This document shows, one piece after another, positions 37,391 to 44,698 of a stretch of 64,000 bases of DNA. This stretch comes from Sinomicrobium pectinilyticum. GTDB taxonomy: Bacteria; Bacteroidota; Bacteroidia; Flavobacteriales; Flavobacteriaceae. A program made the position numbers and the translations under genes. Under the pieces are notes generated by a model. It ran no database searches, was not told where the DNA came from, and was given only the letters and a program-made list of their open reading frames with translations. The DNA is taken from the NCBI RefSeq assembly GCF_003725735.1, contig NZ_RJTM01000057.1, positions 59,884-123,883 on the forward strand. Direction: 5' to 3'. Within the stretch, counting starts at the first letter, position 1; each line of letters opens with the position of its first letter.

Positions 37391-38530
37391 ATGGAGTTCA
37401 ATACCAAGACCATTCACGGAGGCCAGGAACACGATAAAGCTTACGGCGCCGTTATGCCCCCCATATACCAGACATCTACCTACGCACAGACTACCCCCGG
37501 AGGGCATAAGGGGTTCGAATATTCCAGGACACATAACCCCACGAGGTCAGCACTTGAAAATGCTTTTGCAAGCCTGGAAAACGGAAAGTACGGACTGGCG
37601 TTTGCCAGTGGCCTGGCGGCGATAGATGCGGTACTCAAGCTGTTAAAACCCGGGGACGAAGTTATCTCTACCAATGATCTTTACGGGGGAACATACAGGC
37701 TTTTCACCAAAATATATGAAGATCTCGGTATCCGGTTCCGTTTTACGGGTATGGCGGATGCCGGGAAAATAGAAGACTTTATAACCCCTGCCACAAGGCT
37801 GATTTGGGTAGAGACACCTACCAATCCCATGATGAATGTCATAGATATCGAAACAATTTCCGCGGTGGCCGGAAAGAATAACTTGCTTCTGGCGGTAGAC
37901 AATACTTTTGCCACGCCGTACCTTCAGCAACCGCTGGACCTGGGGGCTGATATTGTTATGCATTCGGCCACAAAATACCTGGGCGGGCACAGCGATGTGG
38001 TGATGGGTGCGCTGGTGGTGAAGGAGAAGGCCCTGGCAGACAGGCTGTACTTTATACAGAATGCCAGCGGGGCTGTTTGCGGCCCTATGGACAGTTTTCT
38101 GGTGCTGAGGGGGATAAAAACCCTTCATGTAAGAATGCAACGCCATTGTGAAAACGGAAGGGATATAGCTCTTTTTCTTAAAGATCACCCGGGAGTAGAA
38201 AAAGTATACTGGCCGGGACTGGAAAATCACCCGAACCACGAGGTCGCCAAAAAACAGATGCGCGATTTTGGTGGTATGGTTTCTTTTGTGGTAAAGGGAA
38301 ATGATGCGGAGAAAGCTATCCGTGCCGTAGAAAAGCTGAAGGTATTTACCCTGGCAGAATCCCTCGGTGGTGTGGAATCACTTGCAGGTCATCCGGCGAG
38401 TATGACCCATGCCGGTATCCCGGAAGAAGAAAGGAAAAAACTGGGCATATCGGATGCGCTGATACGGCTTAGTGTGGGGATAGAAGATGTGAGCGATCTT
38501 ATAGAAGACCTGAAGCAGGCGCTGGAATAA
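37391..38530 (+). CDS. Cystathionine gamma-synthase/lyase
   Basis: A 379-residue PLP enzyme of the Cys/Met metabolism family. YSRTHNPTRSALENAFASLE, FASGLAAIDAVLKLLKPGDEV and SATKYLGGHSDVVMG (Schiff-base Lys) are the main motifs. ETPTNPMMNVIDI and AESLGGVESLAGHPASMTH complete the active site. Synthase and lyase cannot be separated reliably by eye; both transfer sulfur between cysteine and homocysteine. The ATG at 37391 is preferred to the extension from 37352, since MEFNTKTIHGGQ is a normal family start. Confidence 0.9.
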   Translation: MEFNTKTIHGGQEHDKAYGAVMPPIYQTSTYAQTTPGGHKGFEYSRTHNPTRSALENAFASLENGKYGLAFASGLAAIDAVLKLLKPGDEVISTNDLYGGTYRLFTKIYEDLGIRFRFTGMADAGKIEDFITPATRLIWVETPTNPMMNVIDIETISAVAGKNNLLLAVDNTFATPYLQQPLDLGADIVMHSATKYLGGHSDVVMGALVVKEKALADRLYFIQNASGAVCGPMDSFLVLRGIKTLHVRMQRHCENGRDIALFLKDHPGVEKVYWPGLENHPNHEVAKKQMRDFGGMVSFVVKGNDAEKAIRAVEKLKVFTLAESLGGVESLAGHPASMTHAGIPEEERKKLGISDALIRLSVGIEDVSDLIEDLKQALE

Positions 38531-38579
38531 TGTATCCTTAATAATCAGAAAAAATAACCTCATAATTTTGACTATATCG

Positions 38580-38587
38580 TATATTTG
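38580..38587 (+). promoter_or_regulatory. -7 promoter box TATATTTG before gdhA
   Basis: A perfect TAnnTTTG, 54 bases upstream of the ATG. A second perfect box, TATTTTTG, lies at 38621-38628, so two start sites are possible. Confidence 0.45.
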
Positions 38588-38629
38588 CACCGATATTTTA
38601 AGAATTTTCCAATTACACTCTATTTTTGA

Positions 38630-39985
<1,356 letters not shown>

Positions 39986-40015
39986 TGTCCTTTTCACTTT
40001 TTGACAATACACCGG

Positions 40016-40039
40016 GAGGCTGCCATAAAAGGCAGCCTC
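40016..40039 (+). terminator. Terminator after gdhA
   Basis: Perfect arms GAGGCTGCC and GGCAGCCTC with a six-base loop, followed by seven T. It isolates the peptide-export cluster from central metabolism. Confidence 0.88.
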
Positions 40040-40160
40040 TTTTTTTGTCCTTTCGTTATCGGGAAGTTCCTTTTTTTCGGTAAATATACTGTTCTTCCTT
40101 GCGAAAAACATATCTTATACTGTTGTTTGTCAGGGATTTTTCCTGTCATTTTATTCTCGG

Positions 40161-40192
40161 TTTGCGATATGTTTACAGTAATTTATCGCAAA
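40161..40192. promoter_or_regulatory. Candidate operator: perfect inverted repeat upstream of hlyD
   Basis: TTTGCGATA (40161-40169) and TATCGCAAA (40184-40192) are perfect 9-base arms with a 14-base spacer, ending 59 bases before the hlyD start. There is no T-run, so it looks like a dimeric regulator site, not a terminator. The binding protein is unknown; the small HTH protein downstream is one candidate. Confidence 0.5.
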
Positions 40193-40251
40193 ACTTAAGC
40201 AGATTATCGATAATTTGCCTATTTTTATACTTCAAAATCTCAATGTGCTCT

Positions 40252-41409
40252 ATGGAAATCTTCCCCAAAGAAATAATTGATAGTACTGTGGAGGCCCATC
40301 ATTTTAAACTCAGGAACCGTAGCAAGATCATCTATGCTATCGTTCTGTTGAGTATTATGGGATTTCTCCTGTCGCTCCCTTTTATTTACGTAGATGTATA
40401 TACGACTTCCAGGGGTATTATTAAACCTGAAGACGAACGGACTGTGCTGACACTTATAAATTCCGGAAAAGTGGCTTACAAGAACATGGCCAACAACCAG
40501 AGGGTTGAGGCCGGAGATACTTTGCTTATCCTGAATAATGAGCAGATCAGCGACAAACTTTCACTGTACAGACAGCAAATCGGGGAAAACAGGACCTTTC
40601 TGCACGATTTGTCCCTGCTTACGCGCAACACTCCCATAATGCCCTCTCAGCTTTCTTCTGCAAAATACAAGGCGAGCTATATGGAGTACAGCCAAAAGAT
40701 CAAAGAACTAAAAACACGTCTGGAAACAACACGAAAAGATTTCGAAAGACACGAAAAACTCCACGCGCGTAAAGTGATTTCCAATTCGGAATACGAAGCC
40801 AAAAAACTGGAATACGATATGGCCATGAACGACCTGGAAAACTATAAAACACAACAGCGTTATCAATGGCAGTCCGAGCATACTTCCCTGAACAATACAC
40901 TGAAAGAACTGGGATCGGACTTTAACCAGTACAGTTCAAATAATGAGAACCAGGTACTGATCGCCCCTGTTTCGGGTACACTGTTAAATGTGGCCGGACT
41001 GGATGTCGGCGGATATATTAATTCCGGAGTGAAGATCGCGGAGATTTCCCCCGATACCAAACTGCTTATCGAATGTTATGTGCCGCCCACAGATATTGGT
41101 CTGGTAAAGGAAGCACAGTCCATAACCTACCAGATAGATGCCTTTAATTACAACCAGTGGGGCTTTGCCTCCGGACAGATAGTAAGTATAGGCAATGATA
41201 TAGAAACCATTGATGAAGAATCTGCGGCCTTTAAGGTAAGATGCAGCATTAACGAGAGTTATCTGCAACTGAAAAACGGTTTTAAAGGCAATTTAAAAAA
41301 AGGGATGACCCTGACCGCCAACTTTAAGCTTACCGAGAGATCCCTGTTCGACCTGCTATACGATAAGGTGGACGATTGGCTGAATCCGTCCAGGGCACGG
41401 CAGAACTGA
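40252..41409 (+). CDS. HlyD-family periplasmic adaptor of a peptide exporter
   Basis: A 385-residue membrane-fusion protein. A short cytoplasmic tail precedes one membrane span (residues 26-47). A half-lipoyl segment follows (GIIKPEDERTVLTLINSGKV), then a long Lys/Glu-rich coiled hairpin (about 100-220), the second lipoyl half (VLIAPVSGTLLNVAGLDVGGYI) and a beta-barrel region. Such adaptors join an inner-membrane ABC exporter to a TolC-like channel. The partner is the C39-ABC exporter 3.3 kb downstream. The ATG at 40252 is chosen because upstream frame residues (from 40099) are unlike the family. No outer-membrane channel gene is in the window. Confidence 0.9.
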   Translation: MEIFPKEIIDSTVEAHHFKLRNRSKIIYAIVLLSIMGFLLSLPFIYVDVYTTSRGIIKPEDERTVLTLINSGKVAYKNMANNQRVEAGDTLLILNNEQISDKLSLYRQQIGENRTFLHDLSLLTRNTPIMPSQLSSAKYKASYMEYSQKIKELKTRLETTRKDFERHEKLHARKVISNSEYEAKKLEYDMAMNDLENYKTQQRYQWQSEHTSLNNTLKELGSDFNQYSSNNENQVLIAPVSGTLLNVAGLDVGGYINSGVKIAEISPDTKLLIECYVPPTDIGLVKEAQSITYQIDAFNYNQWGFASGQIVSIGNDIETIDEESAAFKVRCSINESYLQLKNGFKGNLKKGMTLTANFKLTERSLFDLLYDKVDDWLNPSRARQN

Positions 41410-41470
41410 AGAAAAATAATATGATTTATACGTTTAGACTGGAATTAACCATCTAAAACCCCTTTAGATA

Positions 41471-41803
41471 ATGAATAATTTAAAGAACCTGGAACGACTG
41501 CAACAACTACATCAGCTTATTGTAAAAGAAGCTACGGGCTCACCGCCACAGTTGGCCCGGCTCATGCAGATAAGTGAACGTAAGGTATATCAGCTTATCG
41601 AGCAGTTAAAAGACATAGAGGCCCCTGTTTCGTACAGCAGGGTGCATAAAACGTATTTCTATGAAGATGATTTTGACCTTCAGGTAACGGTTTCCGTGAC
41701 CGTTCTGAAAGATAATGAACTTACCGAAATCTTCGGGGGAAGTTATTTTTTATCAAATAAGATCCAAACTGCAAGCTTTATGCAGGGATCCATATTATCT
41801 TAG
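41471..41803 (+). CDS. Small helix-turn-helix protein of the peptide cluster
   Basis: A 110-residue protein. Residues 8-50 form a winged-HTH-like region: LQQLHQLIVKEATGSPPQLA, LMQISERKVYQLIEQLKDI, then a possible wing VSYSRVHKTYFYED. The rest (52-110) is not recognised, and the C-terminus is Ser/Phe-rich. It starts 61 bp after hlyD and ends 91 bp before the first peptide, with no terminator between. It is a natural candidate for the regulator that binds the repeated CTGCA-N7-TGCAG element or the inverted repeat upstream of hlyD. That role is inference. Confidence 0.75.
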   Translation: MNNLKNLERLQQLHQLIVKEATGSPPQLARLMQISERKVYQLIEQLKDIEAPVSYSRVHKTYFYEDDFDLQVTVSVTVLKDNELTEIFGGSYFLSNKIQTASFMQGSILS

Positions 41804-41894
41804 TCATATGAAACAAGGGTGCCAAAACTTTTGTTTGTAGTATTTTTTTAAATATTGCGTCCTAAATTATTGTGTAACTTAAACTATTAATGTC

Positions 41895-42101
41895 ATGAAA
41901 AACTTAGACAATTATGGTGTTCAGGAGCTGAACACGGCTGAATTACAGGAAATCAACGGAGGTCTTGATCTGGGAGCAGTTATCGGCCTGGTTACCGGAG
42001 TTCTCGGTACTGTTACCGGTGTGGTAGGAGGAATTGTTTCCGTAGTGGGAAGCATCGTAGAACTTACCCTGGGACTTATCTCCGGAGTGGCAGATCTGTA
42101 A
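41895..42101 (+). CDS. GG-leader peptide 1 of six
   Basis: A 68-residue precursor. The 23-residue leader starts MKNLDNYGVQELN and ends QEINGG, with Leu/Ile at the positions C39 peptidases need. The predicted 45-residue mature peptide begins LDLGAVIGLVTG and is rich in Gly, Val, Leu and Thr, with no Cys, Lys or Arg and three acidic residues. No promoter element of the CTGCA type precedes it and no terminator separates it from the HTH gene, so it is probably transcribed with hlyD and the HTH gene. A long hairpin terminator follows. Antimicrobial or signalling activity is inferred only from the architecture. Confidence 0.88.
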   Translation: MKNLDNYGVQELNTAELQEINGGLDLGAVIGLVTGVLGTVTGVVGGIVSVVGSIVELTLGLISGVADL

Positions 42102-42125
42102 ACAGGTTTGTTGAGAGATACAGAG

Positions 42126-42206
42126 AAACCGTATTGAAGAGAAATTACAGAAAAAGGGATGTCAATCCCGGAAAAACCTGGAAATTCTCTTGGATACGGT
42201 TTTTTA
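42126..42206 (+). terminator. Terminator after peptide 1
   Basis: Outer arms AAACCGTAT (42126-42134) and ATACGGTTT (42194-42202) are extended by partly paired AAGAGAAATT and AAATTCTCTT. An inner GGGAT/ATCCC hairpin fills the loop, and a T-run follows. Confidence 0.65.
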
Positions 42207-42230
42207 TTCCCGTCGAATTAAAGGAAAGAA

Positions 42231-42280
42231 CTGCAAGGTTTGTGCAGCGAACGAAGCTACCTTAGCGGTATAAAGCAGAG
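42231..42280 (+). promoter_or_regulatory. Shared upstream element, copy 1 (before peptide 2)
   Basis: CTGCAAGGTTTGTGCAG (42231-42247) has 5-base inverted arms CTGCA/TGCAG around AGGTTTG. TACCTTAG follows after ten bases and resembles the TAnnTTTG -7 box. The peptide 2 start is 130 bases downstream. Confidence 0.75.
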
Positions 42281-42376
42281 GCGTATAGACCTGAGTTCTG
42301 GATTTGATATACAACCTGATACCGGAAAAACATAATCAAGTAATTAATTCATATAATTTAATTTAAATCAGAAATC

Positions 42377-42571
42377 ATGAAAAATTTAGACAATTACGGA
42401 GTTCAGGAACTGAACACTACTGAAATGAACGAAATCAACGGCGGACTGATCGGAGGCCTTGACGGGGTTTTTAACCTGGTAACCGGCGTTATCAATACCG
42501 TTGTTGGTGTTGTAGGAACTGTAGTTAACACTGTTACAGGTCTTTTAGGAGGTCTGTTAGGCGGACTGTAA
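42377..42571 (+). CDS. GG-leader peptide 2 of six
   Basis: A 64-residue precursor. The leader starts MKNLDNYGVQELN and ends NEINGG. The 41-residue core starts LIGGLDGVFNLVTGV and ends GLLGGLLGGL. One Asp is its only charged residue, and it has repeated small-residue spacing (GVVGTVV, GLLGG) suited to helix packing. Its core is closely related to that of peptide 4, including an almost identical end. It has its own upstream element and its own terminator, so it is likely an independent transcript. Confidence 0.88.
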   Translation: MKNLDNYGVQELNTTEMNEINGGLIGGLDGVFNLVTGVINTVVGVVGTVVNTVTGLLGGLLGGL

Positions 42572-42605
42572 TCATTACACATTACACCAACCGAAAATGT
42601 AAAAG

Positions 42606-42635
42606 CCAGGTATTGTTGAAAATACCTGGTTTTTT
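42606..42635 (+). terminator. Terminator after peptide 2
   Basis: Arms CCAGGTATT (42606-42614) and AATACCTGG (42621-42629) with a short loop, followed by six T. Confidence 0.85.
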
Positions 42636-42664
42636 CTTGAAGAAAGACCCAAAAAAACATTAAA

Positions 42665-42712
42665 CTGCAAGGTTTGTGCAGTGAATAAGACTAATTTAGC
42701 GGTATCCAAACC
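42665..42712 (+). promoter_or_regulatory. Shared upstream element, copy 2 (before peptide 3)
   Basis: CTGCAAGGTTTGTGCAG (42665-42681) is identical to copies 1 and 4, with TAATTTAG at the same ten-base distance. The peptide 3 start is 88 bases downstream. Confidence 0.75.
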
Positions 42713-42768
42713 TCCCTTGTTAATAGCTTTTGCCCCATACAAATCTTATTGAACATAATCTGATTGTT

Positions 42769-42963
42769 ATGAAAGATCTGAATAAATTCGGAGTTCGGGA
42801 GCTGGAATGTTCCGAACTGTATGAAATCAACGGGGGGATAGCTCTCGGGGATGCCATAACACTGCTAAACGGTATCCTTAATATTGTCCTGGGATATATG
42901 AATGCGGCGGTTAAGGCCGTGGAAGATTACATAAACAGTTTTCTGGAAGGTATTACGGCTTAG
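42769..42963 (+). CDS. GG-leader peptide 3 of six (amphipathic core type)
   Basis: A 64-residue precursor. The leader MKDLNKFGVRELECSELYEINGG has diverged most from the others but keeps GG and the hydrophobic positions. The 41-residue core starts IALGDAITLLNGILNIVL and continues with YMNAAVKAVEDYINSF, an amphipathic helix with acidic residues and the cluster's only core Lys. It resembles peptide 5 (shared NIV, AV and Tyr positions) more than the Gly/Val-rich peptides. The ATG at 42769 restores the family leader; an ATG at 42730 would add 13 unrelated residues. No terminator follows, so peptide 4 is probably in the same transcript. Confidence 0.82.
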   Translation: MKDLNKFGVRELECSELYEINGGIALGDAITLLNGILNIVLGYMNAAVKAVEDYINSFLEGITA

Positions 42964-43076
42964 GCCTAATGACAGAGAAGTGCTTTACCCGGTTACGTAT
43001 TTTCTCAATCTTTTACTTTTTGTAAAAAGATGATGTAAATAGCTAAAATCATTGTGTAATTAATTAATATTTTATC

Positions 43077-43271
43077 ATGAAAAATCTGGAAAACTACGGA
43101 GTTCAGGAAATGAACACCAACGAATTAAAAGAAGTAAACGGTGGACTTTTAGGAGACCTTGGCGGAGTTATTGACCTGGTAACAGGAGTTATCGGAACAG
43201 TAACCGGTGTTGTAGGGACCGTTGTGAATCTGGTTAGTGGTCTTTTAGGAGGTCTTCTCGGAGGTATCTAA
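43077..43271 (+). CDS. GG-leader peptide 4 of six
   Basis: A 64-residue precursor. The leader starts MKNLENYGVQEMN and ends KEVNGG. The 41-residue core starts LLGDLGGVIDLVTGVIG and ends GLLGGLLGGI, with two Asp, no basic residue and no Cys. It is very close to peptide 2 in the core but has a peptide 5-type leader DNA (Leu-Glu-Asn), which suggests recombination between copies. No CTGCA element precedes it, and the 113-base gap from peptide 3 has no terminator, so the two are likely co-transcribed. Confidence 0.88.
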   Translation: MKNLENYGVQEMNTNELKEVNGGLLGDLGGVIDLVTGVIGTVTGVVGTVVNLVSGLLGGLLGGI

Positions 43272-43296
43272 TCCCGGAAATTACAAAGAACACAAA

Positions 43297-43326
43297 AGAG
43301 GGTGATTAAAGTCATCCTCTTTTTTT
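43297..43326 (+). terminator. Terminator after peptide 4
   Basis: Arms AGAGGGTGAT and GTCATCCTCT pair with one or two mismatches and are followed by six or more T. Confidence 0.75.
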
Positions 43327-43332
43327 ATTTAC

Positions 43333-43392
43333 GCCACGAATTCACGAATATCTTTATAAGTACAAACCCATTTTCATTCGTGAATTCGTGGC
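43333..43392. repeat. Perfect 17-bp inverted repeat
   Basis: GCCACGAATTCACGAAT (43333-43349) and ATTCGTGAATTCGTGGC (43376-43392) are exact reverse complements with a 26-base loop. It lies between the peptide 4 terminator and the peptide 5 element and has no T-run. It looks like a mobile palindromic repeat or part of one. Confidence 0.65.
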
Positions 43393-43420
43393 CGGACAGA
43401 TTTTCAGTCTGCCACAAACC

Positions 43421-43439
43421 TATGGACTTCAAGTCCATA
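43421..43439. repeat. Perfect palindrome TATGGACTTCAAGTCCATA
   Basis: Nine-base arms around one base. It follows a partly palindromic GGACAGATTTTCAGTCTGCC (43394-43413), so several palindromic units are stacked in this gap. Confidence 0.5.
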
Positions 43440-43472
43440 ATAGTTTGGTTTTGTAGTTAAAAACATACAAAA

Positions 43473-43520
43473 CTGCAAGGTTTATACAGTGAGTAACATT
43501 AAATTAGCAGTAAACTTTTG
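43473..43520 (+). promoter_or_regulatory. Shared upstream element, copy 3 (before peptide 5)
   Basis: CTGCAAGGTTTATACAG (43473-43489), the most diverged of the peptide copies in its right arm, with TAAATTAG at the same ten-base distance. The peptide 5 start is 126 bases downstream. Confidence 0.7.
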
Positions 43521-43614
43521 GCACTTTGTTTTTTTACCCTTTTCCTTTTTATACGATGTTGTTATCGTGTAAAAATGATTGCTAATCTTATTGTATAACT
43601 TAACTTAACAAATC

Positions 43615-43809
43615 ATGAAAAATCTGGAAAACTACGGAGTTCAGGAGCTGAACGCCACGGAAATGAATGAAATCAACGGAGGGATAACCCTCAGTCTTGG
43701 ACAAGCCCTTGGGCTGGCCTTGGGTGTGGTTAATATTGTTGTTGACGCCGTGCAGGATGCTGCAGTGGCTGTTGCACAATATGTAGCCGGGATTATCGGA
43801 GGATTATAG
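43615..43809 (+). CDS. GG-leader peptide 5 of six (amphipathic core type)
   Basis: A 64-residue precursor. The leader starts MKNLENYGVQELN and ends NEINGG. The 41-residue core starts ITLSLGQALGLALGVVNIVV and ends YVAGIIGGL, with two Asp and Gln residues on one face and no basic residue or Cys. It pairs best with peptide 3 in pattern. It has its own upstream element and a strong terminator. The 30 bases before the ATG share ATTGTATAACTTAA with peptides 1 and 4 (ATTGTGTAA), a conserved translation-initiation region. Confidence 0.88.
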   Translation: MKNLENYGVQELNATEMNEINGGITLSLGQALGLALGVVNIVVDAVQDAAVAVAQYVAGIIGGL

Positions 43810-43836
43810 AATCTTCAACCTTTGAACGTTTATAAG

Positions 43837-43871
43837 ACTGCTTTTCCGAATAGGGAAAGCAGTTTTTTTTT
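43837..43871 (+). terminator. Terminator after peptide 5
   Basis: ACTGCTTTTCC and GGAAAGCAGT pair almost perfectly around a six-base loop, followed by nine T. Confidence 0.85.
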
Positions 43872-43916
43872 ATGCATATGTAAGATAAATCTTCGAGTGT
43901 GAAGTAAGTTTTTAAA

Positions 43917-43965
43917 CTGCAAGGTTTGTGCAGTGAATATAGCTACCTTAGCCTTAATTAAATAA
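43917..43965 (+). promoter_or_regulatory. Shared upstream element, copy 4 (before peptide 6)
   Basis: CTGCAAGGTTTGTGCAG (43917-43933) is identical to copies 1 and 2, with TACCTTAG at the same ten-base distance. The peptide 6 start is 163 bases downstream. Confidence 0.75.
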
Positions 43966-44095
43966 GAGTTTATGCACTTTTACAAGTGTTTCACGATATT
44001 ATTCCGGTTGCTTCGGGCAGCCGGAGTCCAGCCATAACTGTTACGAAATTGCACACCTTTTATAATTGTTTTATTAACTTAACTTAGATTCTATT

Positions 44096-44308
44096 ATGAA
44101 AAATTTAGACAATTACGGAGTTCAGGAACTGAACGCTACTGAAATGAATGAAACAAATGGCGGATTAACTATCAGCATAGGTATAGGAAGTTTAAGCGGT
44201 GCGCTTTCCGGCGTAATAGGCTTTGTTACCGGGACTGTTGGTGGGGCTGTTTCTCTGCTGTCTAGCCTGTTGGGGAGCATATCCATTTCTGCTTCTGCAG
44301 AAGCATAG
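44096..44308 (+). CDS. GG-leader peptide 6 of six
   Basis: A 70-residue precursor. The leader DNA is nearly identical to that of peptide 2 (MKNLDNYGVQELN) but ends NETNGG: the usual Ile/Val four residues before the cleavage site is Thr. The 47-residue core starts LTISIGIGSLSGALSG and ends SISISASAEA, rich in Ser and Gly, with one Glu and no basic residue or Cys. The Thr may lower recognition by the C39 peptidase. It has its own upstream element and terminator. Confidence 0.85.
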   Translation: MKNLDNYGVQELNATEMNETNGGLTISIGIGSLSGALSGVIGFVTGTVGGAVSLLSSLLGSISISASAEA

Positions 44309-44342
44309 AGATATAAGTAATATATTTCAGTCTAAAAGTTTA

Positions 44343-44371
44343 AGCTGTTCCCTTTTGGGAATGGCTTTTTT
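44343..44371 (+). terminator. Terminator after peptide 6
   Basis: AGCTGTTCCC and GGGAATGGCT pair with one mismatch (44343-44366) around TTTT, and a T-run follows. Confidence 0.7.
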
Positions 44372-44510
44372 ATTGATCCGGGTTTTTATTAGTGTAACAG
44401 TCGGGAGTGCTTCGGGCTGTTAGTGGTGAGTTATATAGCGGGATATCGGGGCATTCAGTCTAAAACCTGCTTCGCAGGTATCGGAAATTACGGGAAAAGG
44501 AGACTTATGT

Positions 44511-44630
44511 ATGGATGAAAAGGAAGTATTTCAGGATATGAAATCCGATAAGCGAACTGAAATAATGAAGGCCTTTTCCCTGAAACACCATATAGCATTT
44601 ATACCAAGCCGGTATGATTTGCAGGATTAA
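44511..44630 (+). CDS. Possible 39-residue small protein between peptide 6 and the exporter
   Basis: An ATG at 44511, preceded by AAAAGGAGA, opens a 39-codon frame that begins MDEKEVFQDMKSDKRTEIMK and ends just before the exporter's promoter element. It is charged and helical at the start, lacks a GG leader, a signal peptide and a membrane span, and matches nothing I know. It could be an immunity or accessory peptide, or no gene at all. Bacteroidota rarely depend on Shine-Dalgarno sequences, so the AGGAG adds little. Confidence 0.25.
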   Translation: MDEKEVFQDMKSDKRTEIMKAFSLKHHIAFIPSRYDLQD

Positions 44631-44640
44631 AAAACACTCT

Positions 44641-44680
44641 CTGCATGTTTTGTGCAGTTTTCCGGCTTATTTTGCGCTCC
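44641..44680 (+). promoter_or_regulatory. Shared upstream element, copy 5 (before the exporter gene)
   Basis: CTGCATGTTTTGTGCAG (44641-44657) keeps both inverted arms. TATTTTGC, similar to a -7 box, follows at nearly the same distance as in the peptide copies. It lies inside the longer exporter frame, so the start at 44699 is supported. Confidence 0.7.
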
Positions 44681-44698
44681 CAAACCCGAATTACTGCT

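Noticed and set aside
40120..40133. CTGTTGTTTGTCAG upstream of hlyD as a sixth copy of the shared element
   Set aside because: It is three bases shorter than the others and lacks the CTGCA/TGCAG arms and the correctly spaced -7-like box.
42730..42768. N-terminal extension of peptide 3 from an earlier ATG
   Set aside because: The extra 13 residues are unlike any other leader. The ATG at 42769 restores the exact family leader length.
41895..44308. Lanthipeptide or other modified RiPP precursors
   Set aside because: The cores have no Cys, and no LanM, radical-SAM, cyclodehydratase or other modification enzyme gene is nearby. Unmodified GG-leader peptides fit better.
44645..44698. Longer exporter start at 44645
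   Set aside because: It would place the shared promoter element inside the coding sequence and add 18 residues before the standard C39 N-terminus.
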